From contig JAPULM010000288.1 in assembly GCA_027294925.1 (NCBI GenBank), positions 1-7,496 on the forward strand: 7,496 bases of DNA, in the 5' to 3' direction. Below the pieces are notes generated by a model. It ran no database searches. It was not told the origin of the DNA and worked only from the letters and a program-made list of their open reading frames with translations. How positions within the stretch are numbered: position 1 is the first letter of the stretch; every line of letters starts with the position of its first letter. This document shows positions 1-6,378 of the stretch, in pieces. This DNA is from a bacterium. Lineage in GTDB: Bacteria > Tectomicrobia > Entotheonellia > Entotheonellales > Entotheonellaceae. The position numbers and the translations under genes are program-made.

Positions 1-706
1 TTTTTAGGCCATCTACTGACGCATCTTTGCGCAACAACCGATTGCGATTGTACTGTCGAATCCCGGCATAGGTGTATTCCTGCATGCTGTGAAAAGTCAA
101 GGCTTGCGGAAAATTTCGCACATAATGTCTAGCGAGCAAGGCCATATCATAGGCCGTGGTATATTGCTGCTTATTCGGTAGGCCGTGGGGATTCGTAAAA
201 TGACTGTTTTGCATGCCTAGTTTGGCGGCCGTCTCATTCATGACGGTGGCAAAGATGTCCACGCTGCCGTATAAGTGTTCGGCTAAGGCGACACAGGCAT
301 CATTACCCGACACCACGACAATACCCTTGATGAGCTCTCGGACCGGCACCTTGGTATTGACTTTGATAAACATTTTGGAGCCACCGGTCTTCCAGGCTTT
401 TTTACTGATGGAAACTTCGTCGTCAAGATGCAACTTACCACGTTTGATGGCATCGAAGGCAATGTAAAGCGTCAGGAGTTTGGCAAACGAGGCAGGAGGA
501 ATATGGCGGTTCTGGTTGTATGTAATCAATACCTGTCCGGTAGCTTGATCCATCAAGACGGCGCTTCTGGCGTTAATTGCAATTTCCTTTGGCGCTAAGA
601 TCGCCGCTTCTTTTGTTTGGGCGGGGGCCCAATGTGGCATGATGAGCAGCATACTTGCGGTGAAGAAGAAAAAACAAGAAGATAAATGCTTCCAACAGCG
701 ATTCAC
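1..706 (-). CDS. dacA: D-alanyl-D-alanine carboxypeptidase (PBP5/6 type), 3' end outside window
   Basis: Family role: a low-molecular-weight penicillin-binding protein that removes the terminal D-Ala from peptidoglycan pentapeptides in the periplasm. Seen: 235 codons from a GTG at 706, preceded by AGGAGGG (711-717, minus strand). The N-terminus is basic (NRCWKH), then hydrophobic to about residue 25, with an APA-Q signal-peptidase-like site near residues 27-30. The catalytic SxxK is Ser73-Phe-Ala-Lys76 in PPASFAKLLT, and the SGN motif is residues 133-135 in VVVSGNDACVALAEH. The last readable residues are SVDGLK, with the next base A, so the KTG motif begins at Lys235 exactly at the window edge. 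Motif spacing matches the family. The C-terminal domain and membrane anchor are not visible. The start is GTG; no in-frame ATG lies near the binding site. The gene has its own promoter (761-789). Confidence 0.93.
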   Translation of the reverse strand, partial: MNRCWKHLSSCFFFFTASMLLIMPHWAPAQTKEAAILAPKEIAINARSAVLMDQATGQVLITYNQNRHIPPASFAKLLTLYIAFDAIKRGKLHLDDEVSISKKAWKTGGSKMFIKVNTKVPVRELIKGIVVVSGNDACVALAEHLYGSVDIFATVMNETAAKLGMQNSHFTNPHGLPNKQQYTTAYDMALLARHYVRNFPQALTFHSMQEYTYAGIRQYNRNRLLRKDASVDGLK

Positions 707-760
707 ACAACCCTCCTAATAGGCGATGAACGAACACCATAGTATCGTTGAGACCCGTAG

Positions 761-789
761 ATGATATCTCGGGAAGCAACAGGTATCAA
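761..789 (-). promoter_or_regulatory. Predicted sigma70 promoter of dacA
   Basis: On the minus strand, TTGATA (784-789) and TATCAT (761-766) are separated by exactly 17 bases; each hexamer matches the consensus at 5 of 6 positions. Transcription would start near 754, giving a 5' leader of about 48 nt before the GTG at 706. This suggests dacA is transcribed separately from the hydrolase gene upstream of it. Confidence 0.6.
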
Positions 790-915
790 TGTGGCTGCGC
801 TATGTTTTAGCGCCGCAGTGTCATCGGTGCTGGTGACGTGCAGGTAGGCTGCGTCCGTCTTTTTTGCTGAGTAAAGGCTTGTCATGGTGCATAAACGTAT
901 CTGGCCAGAACGAAT

Positions 916-1809
916 TTAGGGCGACTGTGCGCATAGGCAGGCCAAGATATGAGCGCGGAGCGCCGAGAAGGTGAACAAACCGGTTATATGTCCACGCTCA
1001 ATGGTAACCACCGGGACATGGCTGGCGGCGAAACAGGCCGCATGATGGGCGTATGGCATATCAAGGTCATAGCGGGCAAGAAGCGGAAAAACACGGCGCG
1101 TGTCACTACGCTGGAACGCTTGACGGAAATCCAGCTGTGCTTTGATCGGTTGTGGATTGTCGAGTGCCTGACGGGCTAGGAAACGGCGATAGTGGGTGTT
1201 GAGCATCGGGTGAGCGAAATCAGGTCCGGCTAGCAATGGCGCATAGCCATCCGCTGTCCCATAGATAAGATGATGCATAATAGCCAAAAATCCCCCCAGG
1301 CTCGAACCGGCCACCAGGCAGCCTCGGGCACCAGTGTCCAGCATCAGATGGCGTACGGCTTCGATAAGCTTGATCGACACGGCGCACATGGCCATAAAGT
1401 TGTTGAGGGTGGCTAAACCGCGCATTAAATCGAACCAGGAACGATGAAATGGCGCTCGCACTGCTACAACATGGGCTTGCGTCAACAAACCGGTGCGAAA
1501 AATGCCCCGAAAACTTTTGTCGTAGGGCATCTCGGCAATGCCGTGGTGATAAATGACGACGGGCAGATCGGGTTGTGAGCCGCGGCGTAGCTGAAGACCG
1601 GCCGCTAGCTGGCCGGCTAATGTATCAGTGGTGAGGGTGTAATGCCGAGCCTTGGTCAGTGCTGGGAGAGCTAATTGGACGGCTTCCAGGTGCTGCTGCA
1701 GCGATGGCGAATCCAGGCCGTGCCGGAAAACAGGCGGCGCCAGTCGGCTGGTCACCGCCACATGCAGCCGATCAATGCCGGTATGAAACCAGCGCATTCT
1801 GCCCCCCAT
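916..1809 (-). CDS. Alpha/beta-hydrolase fold protein, function unknown
   Basis: The protein has 297 residues from the ATG at 1809. Seen: an oxyanion-type strand VVIYHHG (residues 84-90), a nucleophile elbow GSSLGG with Ser170 in a G-x-S-x-G setting, an acidic candidate in LLARYDLDMPY (Asp248 or Asp250), and a late histidine in ERGHITG (His274). This order (Ser, Asp, His) is that of a serine alpha/beta-hydrolase. No signal peptide is obvious. The ATG at 1797 (codon 5, MRWFHTG) is an equally good start because a GGGGGG run lies just upstream of it, whereas the first ATG lacks a convincing ribosome binding site. I do not recognise a specific subfamily, and the substrate is unknown. The flanking genes (another hydrolase and dacA) give no pathway clue. 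An esterase or peptidase is possible. Confidence 0.8.
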   Translation of the reverse strand: MGGRMRWFHTGIDRLHVAVTSRLAPPVFRHGLDSPSLQQHLEAVQLALPALTKARHYTLTTDTLAGQLAAGLQLRRGSQPDLPVVIYHHGIAEMPYDKSFRGIFRTGLLTQAHVVAVRAPFHRSWFDLMRGLATLNNFMAMCAVSIKLIEAVRHLMLDTGARGCLVAGSSLGGFLAIMHHLIYGTADGYAPLLAGPDFAHPMLNTHYRRFLARQALDNPQPIKAQLDFRQAFQRSDTRRVFPLLARYDLDMPYAHHAACFAASHVPVVTIERGHITGLFTFSALRAHILACLCAQSP

Positions 1810-1943
1810 CTTGGTGAGCTACCCAAGGCTAAAGCAACTTGGCCTTCTGAAGAACTTTTTACGCCGAAACGTACGTTTTAAGTCTCCTGAGCCCCTCCGA
1901 CTATGGTGTGCACAGTATAGCATGCATGTCGGTGGCATCCCCT

Positions 1944-1987
1944 TAAAAACCACACGCCATCTGGGGCCCGTGCCATCACCCGTGGCG
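1944..1987 (-). terminator. Possible intrinsic terminator downstream of the 1995-2888 hydrolase gene
   Basis: On the minus strand, a few bases after the TAA at 1995-1997, CGCCA (1983-1987) can pair with TGGCG (1955-1959) around a GC-rich loop that holds further GGG/CCC pairing. The sequence TGTGG then precedes a run of five T (1945-1949). The stem is short and the T run is offset by about five bases, so this is only a candidate. Confidence 0.3.
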
Positions 1988-1994
1988 CCATGCC

Positions 1995-2888
1995 TTACGA
2001 CGATTCAGTAGCAGGCGGTAAAATGGCCGACGAACTTAAAGAAGCAGGATTTCGCGGGCCCCATTTCCCTGCTTCGACGGCGGTGAGAAAATCGTTTACT
2101 GCCCGGTTAAAGGCGTCCGGCTCTTCCAGGTTAATGGTATGTCCGCTTTTGGGTAACACCACCAGGCCGGAAGGCGAGATAGCGCGTTTCATCAACAAGG
2201 CAGGTTCGAGGCACGGTTCGTCTTCATCGCCGGTGATGATTAGGGTGGGCACCTGCAATTGCCGCATTTGGTCTTCCAACTCGTACACCGACGGCCGCTG
2301 CGCCTGGACGCCACGGAAGGTGAGGGCTGAGCCGAGCGTCGACTGGGTAGCGAGTTGGTTGGCAAACTCTTGCCAGCCTCTTGGGTCTTTGTCGGTAAAC
2401 TGTACCCGGGTGGGGCCCCTGGAGTAGAACTCGGCCATCGCGGGCATGCCCTGGCGTTCAATGGTTTGCGCTGTTTGCTCGACATCTTGTTGGAACTTCT
2501 CACGATCTTGCGCCAGCGAGCCGTAGCCGCAGCCGCCGACGACCAGTGAACGTGTCACTTCAGGGTGTGTGAGTCCGACGTGCAGTACCGTATAACCGCC
2601 CATCGATAACCCCACCAAGTGGGCTGGCGGGAGATTGAGATGCCGCATGAGCCCAACGAGGTCTTCCATCGCCTGCGTTTGCGAATACGCACTGACGTCT
2701 TCCGGCACGTCTGACGGCGGGTAGCCGCGGGCATTGTAGGTGATGACTTGATAGCGCCGGGCGAAATAGCGTACCTGTGGCTCCCAACTGCGGTAATCGC
2801 CGGCAAATTCATGGCACAACAGGAGTGGCGCGCCACTGCCGGTAATTTCATAGTACAAGTTAATGCCATTAATGGACGCCATGGGCAT
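1995..2888 (-). CDS. Alpha/beta-hydrolase, enol-lactonase/esterase-like
   Basis: The protein has 297 residues from the ATG at 2888, which follows AAGGA by eight bases. An in-frame ATG at 2984 would add a hydrophobic N-terminal stretch but has no visible ribosome binding site, and the conserved fold begins directly at MASINGINLYYEITG. Seen: an oxyanion region LLLCHEFAGDYRSW (22-35), a nucleophile in LVGLSMGGY (Ser95), a charge-relay acid in TGDEDEP (probably Asp223) and a catalytic histidine in KSGHTINLEEPD (His250). This is the complete triad of a soluble hydrolase resembling the 3-oxoadipate enol-lactonase/haloperoxidase-like group. That group is functionally broad, so the actual substrate is not determined. 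The last 25 residues or so are Ser/Pro-rich and lie beyond the fold. The start codon is 189 bases from the khpA stop codon. Confidence 0.87.
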   Translation of the reverse strand: MPMASINGINLYYEITGSGAPLLLCHEFAGDYRSWEPQVRYFARRYQVITYNARGYPPSDVPEDVSAYSQTQAMEDLVGLMRHLNLPPAHLVGLSMGGYTVLHVGLTHPEVTRSLVVGGCGYGSLAQDREKFQQDVEQTAQTIERQGMPAMAEFYSRGPTRVQFTDKDPRGWQEFANQLATQSTLGSALTFRGVQAQRPSVYELEDQMRQLQVPTLIITGDEDEPCLEPALLMKRAISPSGLVVLPKSGHTINLEEPDAFNRAVNDFLTAVEAGKWGPRNPASLSSSAILPPATESS

Positions 2889-3047
2889 AAGCGCGATCCT
2901 TATTTGCACACAAGGGGATAGGAATAGCACGAGACAGGTAATGCCAAGCAAATGACTCGAGAACGTCTCTCTCATGCGTGGCAACAGGTGGTCAGATGCG
3001 TGAGCGATAAACGGTGCTGCCGGTCTGTCGCATGACCGTCGCTATTG

Positions 3048-3082
3048 GTTAGCCAGGCCACACAAGTTGTGCTTAGGCTAAC
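3048..3082 (-). repeat. Stem-loop overlapping the khpA stop codon
   Basis: GTTAGCC (3048-3054) and GGCTAAC (3076-3082) form a perfect 7-bp inverted repeat, with a second small inverted repeat (CACA/TGTG) in the loop. The outer arm contains the khpA TAG. No T run follows on either strand, so it is not a classical intrinsic terminator. It could be a 3'-end stabilising hairpin or a Rho-linked 3' structure. Confidence 0.5.
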
Positions 3083-3329
3083 GCCAGTCGTCAGGTCGAT
3101 CTTCGACAATCTCAAGCAAGGTATGCTTACGTTCTTTGGCACCAACCGCATGTAACAACGTACGTAAGGCTGCAATATTACGGCCTTGTCGTCCGATGAC
3201 TTTGCCAATGTCTTGTGGTGCGACCCGGACTTCGAGAATACAGGTCGTCTCGCCATCTATCTGCTTTACATCAACCGCTTCGGGGTAATCCACAAGCGCG
3301 CGGACAATAGTGTGCACGAGGTGTTGCAT
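3078..3329 (-). CDS. khpA: KH-domain RNA-binding protein KhpA
   Basis: The protein has 83 residues. Family: KhpA (YlqC) is a one-domain KH protein that binds RNA, often with KhpB/Jag, and has been linked to RNA regulation and cell-division control in Gram-positive bacteria. Seen: the KH signature IGKVIGRQGRNIAALRTLL with the GxxG loop at Gly46-Arg-Gln-Gly49, preceded by the beta strand ILEVRVAPQD. The KH domain fills almost the whole protein. The start at 3329 is fixed by AAGGAGA six bases upstream; a longer in-frame reading to 3392 has no binding site and adds non-family residues. In many bacteria the gene lies between rpsP and rimM; here it stands alone with its own promoter, divergent from the trp operon. 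Its C-terminus (EDRPDDWR) is acidic then basic. Confidence 0.93.
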   Translation of the reverse strand: MQHLVHTIVRALVDYPEAVDVKQIDGETTCILEVRVAPQDIGKVIGRQGRNIAALRTLLHAVGAKERKHTLLEIVEDRPDDWR

Positions 3330-3408
3330 GCGGACTCTCCTTATATCTCTGTCGCTAGAACCAGGAAACCAGTAGCAAAAAGTAGCAAGCACTGGATGTG
3401 AATGGGCT

Positions 3409-3438
3409 ATCCTAAGGGAACTCTGTACCGTCTGTCAA
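3409..3438 (-). promoter_or_regulatory. Predicted sigma70 promoter of khpA
   Basis: On the minus strand, a perfect TTGACA (3433-3438) is followed after 18 bases by TAGGAT (3409-3414, 4 of 6 consensus). The predicted start near 3402 gives a 5' leader of about 70 nt. It is divergent from the trp promoter, which lies about 120 bp away. Confidence 0.55.
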
Positions 3439-3555
3439 GCAATCAAACGGTCACCCAAATGATTTAGTCAGTGGCGTTGGCATGAAACGGCTGGATAATT
3501 TTGTCAAAACGGATCAATATTTGCCCAGAGTATCAATGCTTTGTGCCGAAGATGT

Positions 3556-3585
3556 TTGACAAGAATCTGACTTTTTCTGTATAGT
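3556..3585 (+). promoter_or_regulatory. Predicted sigma70 promoter of the trp operon
   Basis: A perfect TTGACA (3556-3561), an 18-base spacer and TATAGT (3580-3585, 5 of 6 consensus) predict a start near 3592. That is about 44 nt before the leader peptide and about 308 nt before trpE, a long transcribed leader of the kind expected for attenuation. The stretch 3330-3635 between khpA and the leader peptide otherwise holds only the khpA promoter and an inverted repeat. Confidence 0.65.
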
Positions 3586-3590
3586 GTCAG
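3567..3590. promoter_or_regulatory. Inverted repeat spanning the trp -10 box, possible operator
   Basis: CTGAC (3567-3571) and GTCAG (3586-3590) are perfect inverted arms separated by 14 bases and enclose the TATAGT -10 box. The position is right for a repressor site, but the arms are only 5 bp and do not resemble the enteric TrpR operator as I know it. Chance is possible. Confidence 0.25.
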
Positions 3591-3635
3591 CATTCGTAAT
3601 TAACCACCATAGGTGTGCATGAAAGGAGATGACGC

Positions 3636-3764
3636 ATGCATCCTCGCATTGCAACCCGACCTCCTGACCGACATCAGACGCACAAATCGCTTTCTGCGTT
3701 GTATCCGCCTGTTCCTCTGGCCCCCTCTTGGCGATGGCGCACCTCTCCTTGGTGGCGCTGGTAA
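3636..3764 (+). CDS. trpL: Trp operon leader peptide (attenuation)
   Basis: This is a 42-codon open reading frame with an excellent ribosome binding site (AAAGGAG, seven bases before the ATG at 3636) and a TAA at 3762. The peptide ends SWRWRTSPWWRW, so Trp occupies residues 32, 34, 39, 40 and 42: five TGG codons in the last eleven sense codons. It lies inside the leader of the trp promoter and ends 135 bases before trpE. Established knowledge: Trp-rich leader peptides in front of trpE or trpE(G), as in Escherichia coli and Sinorhizobium meliloti, sense charged tRNA-Trp by ribosome stalling. Its role here is inferred from position and codon content. It is longer than the well-known 14-residue leaders, and its first 30 residues are Pro/Arg/His-rich without Trp. 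The overlapping longer frame in this stretch is judged non-coding. Confidence 0.82.
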   Translation: MHPRIATRPPDRHQTHKSLSALYPPVPLAPSWRWRTSPWWRW

Positions 3765-3899
3765 GCTATCCTACGCTTTCTTTGCCGTTCTGGTCTTCTT
3801 CCTTATTTGGGTTCTATTTATACGGCTATTCGACTGCTGCAAGGCCGTTAGGCTGTCTGCCGACAGGTGATGCGCTAATTTATGCATGGAGATGAATCA
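3735..3899 (+). promoter_or_regulatory. Trp leader RNA, candidate attenuator region
   Basis: This covers the end of the leader peptide to the trpE start. I see several pairings that exclude one another. TGGCGCACC (3735-3743) can pair with GGTGGCGCTG (3751-3760, one bulged G). The overlapping GCGCTGG (3755-3761) can pair with CTACGC (3771-3776), directly followed by TTTCTTT. ACGGC (3822-3826) can pair with either GCCGT at 3784-3788 or GCCGT at 3844-3848. CTGTC/GACAG (3853-3866) forms a small perfect hairpin. A textbook strong terminator with a long T run is not evident, so the mechanism (transcription termination or control of trpE translation) is open. The segment 3777-3820 is strikingly T-rich. 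Confidence 0.4.
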
Positions 3900-5522
3900 A
3901 TGACGTCATCAATCGTTGCGATGGATTATCCTATTCTGAATGATATTTTGACCTGCACGCCGCGTGAGGAAATCTTGACGTATGGGGATGGCCGCGGGCA
4001 AATTCGTCGTCTGACCGTGCCGTTGGATTACAGTCTGGAAAGGCTGGCGCCGCTGCCGTTATTCCAACGGCTGAATGCCGATACCCCGGGCGTTCTGTAT
4101 GAGTCCGTCGACATCTCACGGGTCTACGGGCGTTATTCGTTGGCAGTGGTGGACCCGCCAATTTTGCTTGAGGGTAAAGACGATACATTTTGCATGCGTT
4201 CTTTGAATGCCTATGGACAGAATATCCTGCAACGCCTCACAGCAGACGATTTTCCTTGTTGTCCGGATGTACAGTACAGCGACCAGATGATACAAGGCGT
4301 CGTGCCCTGCGAGCGGCGGCCGGTTGCCGAGGCTGAACGCTTACAGCTCAACAACATCTCGCAGGTGATTCGGCAGTTGATCCATACCTTCCGGTGTGAT
4401 GATCGGTTTCTAGGGCTTTACGGCGCCTTTGCCTACGATTTTGTACGTCTCTTTGAGCCTTTGCCGGGGCGCTTGCCGGCTATTCCAACGCAGGATTTTC
4501 GGCTCTTTCTACCCGATATCTTACTGTTCTACGATCATATGCGTGAGCAAGCACTGATCTATGTGTACGATTTTGGCGACCCCTCAGTACCGGCTACTGA
4601 GGCGGTGCGCAATCGACTCGCCGCGTTGTGCGAGCCGAAACCGACCTATACCGTTGCTGATTTGCCCCGCATCCCGCATAAGCTGCAATCGGATACCGGG
4701 CGCGAGGCGTTTATGGCGACGGTGGATGAAGCGCGCGAGCAGATGCGGCTTGGCGAATTTTTCGAGGTGGTGCTGTCGCATAGCTTCACGGGCGATTATT
4801 ACCGTTCACCGCTTGAGCTTTACCGGCGTTTTCGAGACATCAATCCGTCGCCATACCAGTTCTATGTGGACTACGGCGATGAAGCCCTAGTGGGCGCCTC
4901 GCCGGAGATGTTTGTGCGGGTAGAGAACGGCCTTGTGCAGGCGCGTCCGATCTCCGGCACCGTGCCGCGCGGTGCCGACAGCCTGACCGATTACCATAAT
5001 ATGATGTTTTTGCTCAACTCGGAAAAGGAGAAGTCAGAGCTCGATATGCTCATCGATCTGGCGCGTAACGACGTTAGCCGAGTGTGCGAACCCGGCGTGA
5101 CAGTCAGCGATTATCGCTATGTCGAGAAATATTCTCGCGTCATGCATACGGTGGCACAGGTTGAGGGGCACCTAGCGCCAGGCCTGACCGCTTTTGACGC
5201 CTTCATTGCTAGTCTCAATGCTGGCACCCTGACCGGGGCGCCCAAAGCTGCGGCGATGACCTATATTGATGAGAAGGAACACAGCCGCCGCGGGTATTAC
5301 GGGGGTAACGTGGGCTATCTGACTTTCTCTGGCCAACTGGATACCGGCATTATTATTCGCACCGCTCACCTCGTACAACGGTCGCCGAGCCCTGAGCCCA
5401 GGTATGAGGTGAAGGTGCGGGTTGGCGCGACTCTGCTATATGACTCCGATCCGGCCTCGGAGTATACCGAAACCGAGGCCAAGGCGCGGGCCCTGTTGGA
5501 AGCATTGGACAGCGTTGAATAA
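3900..5522 (+). CDS. trpE: Anthranilate synthase component I, TrpE(G)-clade
   Basis: The protein has 540 residues. Role: the first committed step of tryptophan synthesis, chorismate plus ammonia or glutamine to anthranilate, in the cytoplasm and with TrpG supplying ammonia. Seen: N-terminal domain with VLYESVD (65-71), the counterpart of the LLES motif where Trp binds for feedback inhibition. The chorismate-binding domain follows, with GEFFEVVLSHS (from 285), PISGT (350-354), NSEKEKSELDMLIDLARND (from 373), GTLTGAPK (442-449) and RVGATLLYDSDP (507-518). The GRY...VVDPP stretch and the ATLLYDSDP ending resemble rhizobial fused TrpE(G), but this protein stops where the linker to TrpG would begin. 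The start at 3900 has GGAG eight bases upstream; the in-frame ATG at 3882 has no close binding site. It is led by a Trp-rich leader peptide and followed after 18 bases by a methyltransferase gene. Confidence 0.95.
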   Translation: MTSSIVAMDYPILNDILTCTPREEILTYGDGRGQIRRLTVPLDYSLERLAPLPLFQRLNADTPGVLYESVDISRVYGRYSLAVVDPPILLEGKDDTFCMRSLNAYGQNILQRLTADDFPCCPDVQYSDQMIQGVVPCERRPVAEAERLQLNNISQVIRQLIHTFRCDDRFLGLYGAFAYDFVRLFEPLPGRLPAIPTQDFRLFLPDILLFYDHMREQALIYVYDFGDPSVPATEAVRNRLAALCEPKPTYTVADLPRIPHKLQSDTGREAFMATVDEAREQMRLGEFFEVVLSHSFTGDYYRSPLELYRRFRDINPSPYQFYVDYGDEALVGASPEMFVRVENGLVQARPISGTVPRGADSLTDYHNMMFLLNSEKEKSELDMLIDLARNDVSRVCEPGVTVSDYRYVEKYSRVMHTVAQVEGHLAPGLTAFDAFIASLNAGTLTGAPKAAAMTYIDEKEHSRRGYYGGNVGYLTFSGQLDTGIIIRTAHLVQRSPSPEPRYEVKVRVGATLLYDSDPASEYTETEAKARALLEALDSVE

Positions 5523-5540
5523 GGGGTAAGGAGCGGGCAG

Positions 5541-6315
5541 ATGCAATATATGTTTGGCGATACCGATATTGCCGCCCAGCGTCTCAAGGTGCTGGCTGAT
5601 GTCTATGCCGCGTCGACGCAGGTGTTTCTTGATGATGTGATGACCTTCAGGCCCGAATGTATAGTAGATTTGGGATGCGGCCCAGGGCATACTACGCACC
5701 TGTTGGCCAAGGCACTTGACGGCGACCGTGTTGTGGGGTTCGATAAGTCCGAGCATTTCATTGCGCTTGCCGAGCAAACCCAAACGGCTAAGGTTATGTT
5801 TCGTTTGCACGATGTGACTGTTGTGCCTTTTCCAACACAGGCTGCTGACTTGCTTTATGCGCGTTTGTTGCTGGCTCACTTGCGCGATCCGCAGGGCGTG
5901 TTGGCGGCCTGGGCCACGCAGCTACGGCCAAAGGGGTGTTTGTTGCTGGAAGAAGTGGAATGGATTCATACCAATAGCTTTCTTTTTACCACCTATCTGG
6001 ATATGGTGACGGCCTTGCTTGCCGATCAAGCAACCCATATGTATGCTGGGCAGGATTTACATGGCTTGGCCGACCCCGAAGTTGTTACGCAGGCGTGCGA
6101 GTCAAGTGCGGCGTGTACCGGTGCAAACGTCTCAAGCCGCCACCATGTTTTTCCTGAACCTGCAAACGTGTAAACAGCAGCCGTTCATTCGCCAGCATTA
6201 TGCCGCCGAGACGCTCGCTGATATGGAGCGGGCGTTACAGGCGCTCATTGAGGCCTCACCAGATGATACCGAAATCGAATGGGGCATGCGGCAACTGGCG
6301 TATGAACGGGTGTAA
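5541..6315 (+). pseudogene. Class I SAM-dependent methyltransferase, frameshifted
   Basis: The first frame runs from the ATG at 5541 (AAGGAG seven bases upstream) to a TAA at 6173. Seen: SAM-binding motif I IVDLGCGPGHTTHLL (glycines 45, 47 and 49) and the acidic residue after strand 2 in VVGFDKS (Asp68), both typical of Rossmann-fold methyltransferases. After about 6075 the convincing C-terminal sequence (RRVPVQTSQAATMFFLNLQT, later EIEWGMRQLAYERV) is in the +1 frame and ends at 6315. Removing one base restores a 257-residue protein. A plausible site is the CCCC run at 6074-6077, but the shift could lie anywhere up to about 6110. There is no slippery heptamer, so programmed frameshifting is unlikely; either the gene is broken or there is a sequencing error. 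The substrate is unknown. It lies 18 bases after trpE and is probably co-transcribed with it. The truncated first-frame product would have 210 residues. Confidence 0.82.
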
Positions 6316-6320
6316 AGTGC

Positions 6321-6353
6321 CTGGGGACAGATGTCAAATCTTTCCCCTGTCAG
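6321..6353. repeat. Short GGGGACAG / CCCCTGTC element between methyltransferase and trpG
   Basis: CTGGGGACAG (6321-6330) and CCCCTGTCAG (6344-6353) lie in the 63-base gap between the methyltransferase stop and trpG. The arms can pair in two exclusive ways, GGGG with CCCC or GACAG with CTGTC; GACA/TGTC (6327-6334) adds a third small pairing. From memory, GGGGACAGAT-type palindromes are common dispersed elements in environmental bacteria and are often tied to REP-associated (Y1) transposases. Only one copy is visible here, so repeat identity is an inference. Confidence 0.4.
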
Positions 6354-6378
6354 ATGGGATTTTGCTAGGAGAATGATG

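Noticed and set aside
703..885. 60-codon minus-strand frame whose stop overlaps the dacA GTG
   Set aside because: The overlap looks like translational coupling, but there is no ribosome binding site and the predicted dacA promoter lies inside the frame, so its transcript would lack the start.
1990..2427. 145-codon plus-strand frame antisense to the second hydrolase
   Set aside because: It is antisense to a gene with a full catalytic triad and has no recognisable domain; it is a shadow frame.
2889..2984. N-terminal extension of the second hydrolase, which would give a hydrophobic leader
   Set aside because: There is no binding site at 2984, whereas AAGGA precedes the ATG at 2888 and the conserved fold starts there.
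3613..3870. 85-codon plus-strand frame with a hydrophobic, membrane-like stretch
   Set aside because: It overlaps the Trp leader peptide in another frame, starts at a GTG without a binding site, and its hydrophobicity comes from the T-rich leader RNA.
5436..5879. 147-codon minus-strand frame across the trpE-methyltransferase junction
   Set aside because: It is antisense to two genes with clear motifs and shows no motifs of its own.
6075..6115. Programmed ribosomal frameshift in the methyltransferase gene
   Set aside because: There is no slippery heptamer or following strong pseudoknot, so an indel or sequencing error is simpler.
6331..6378. 16-residue N-terminal extension of TrpG
   Set aside because: It would be translated through the repeat element and lacks a binding site; AGGAG is correctly placed for the ATG at 6379.
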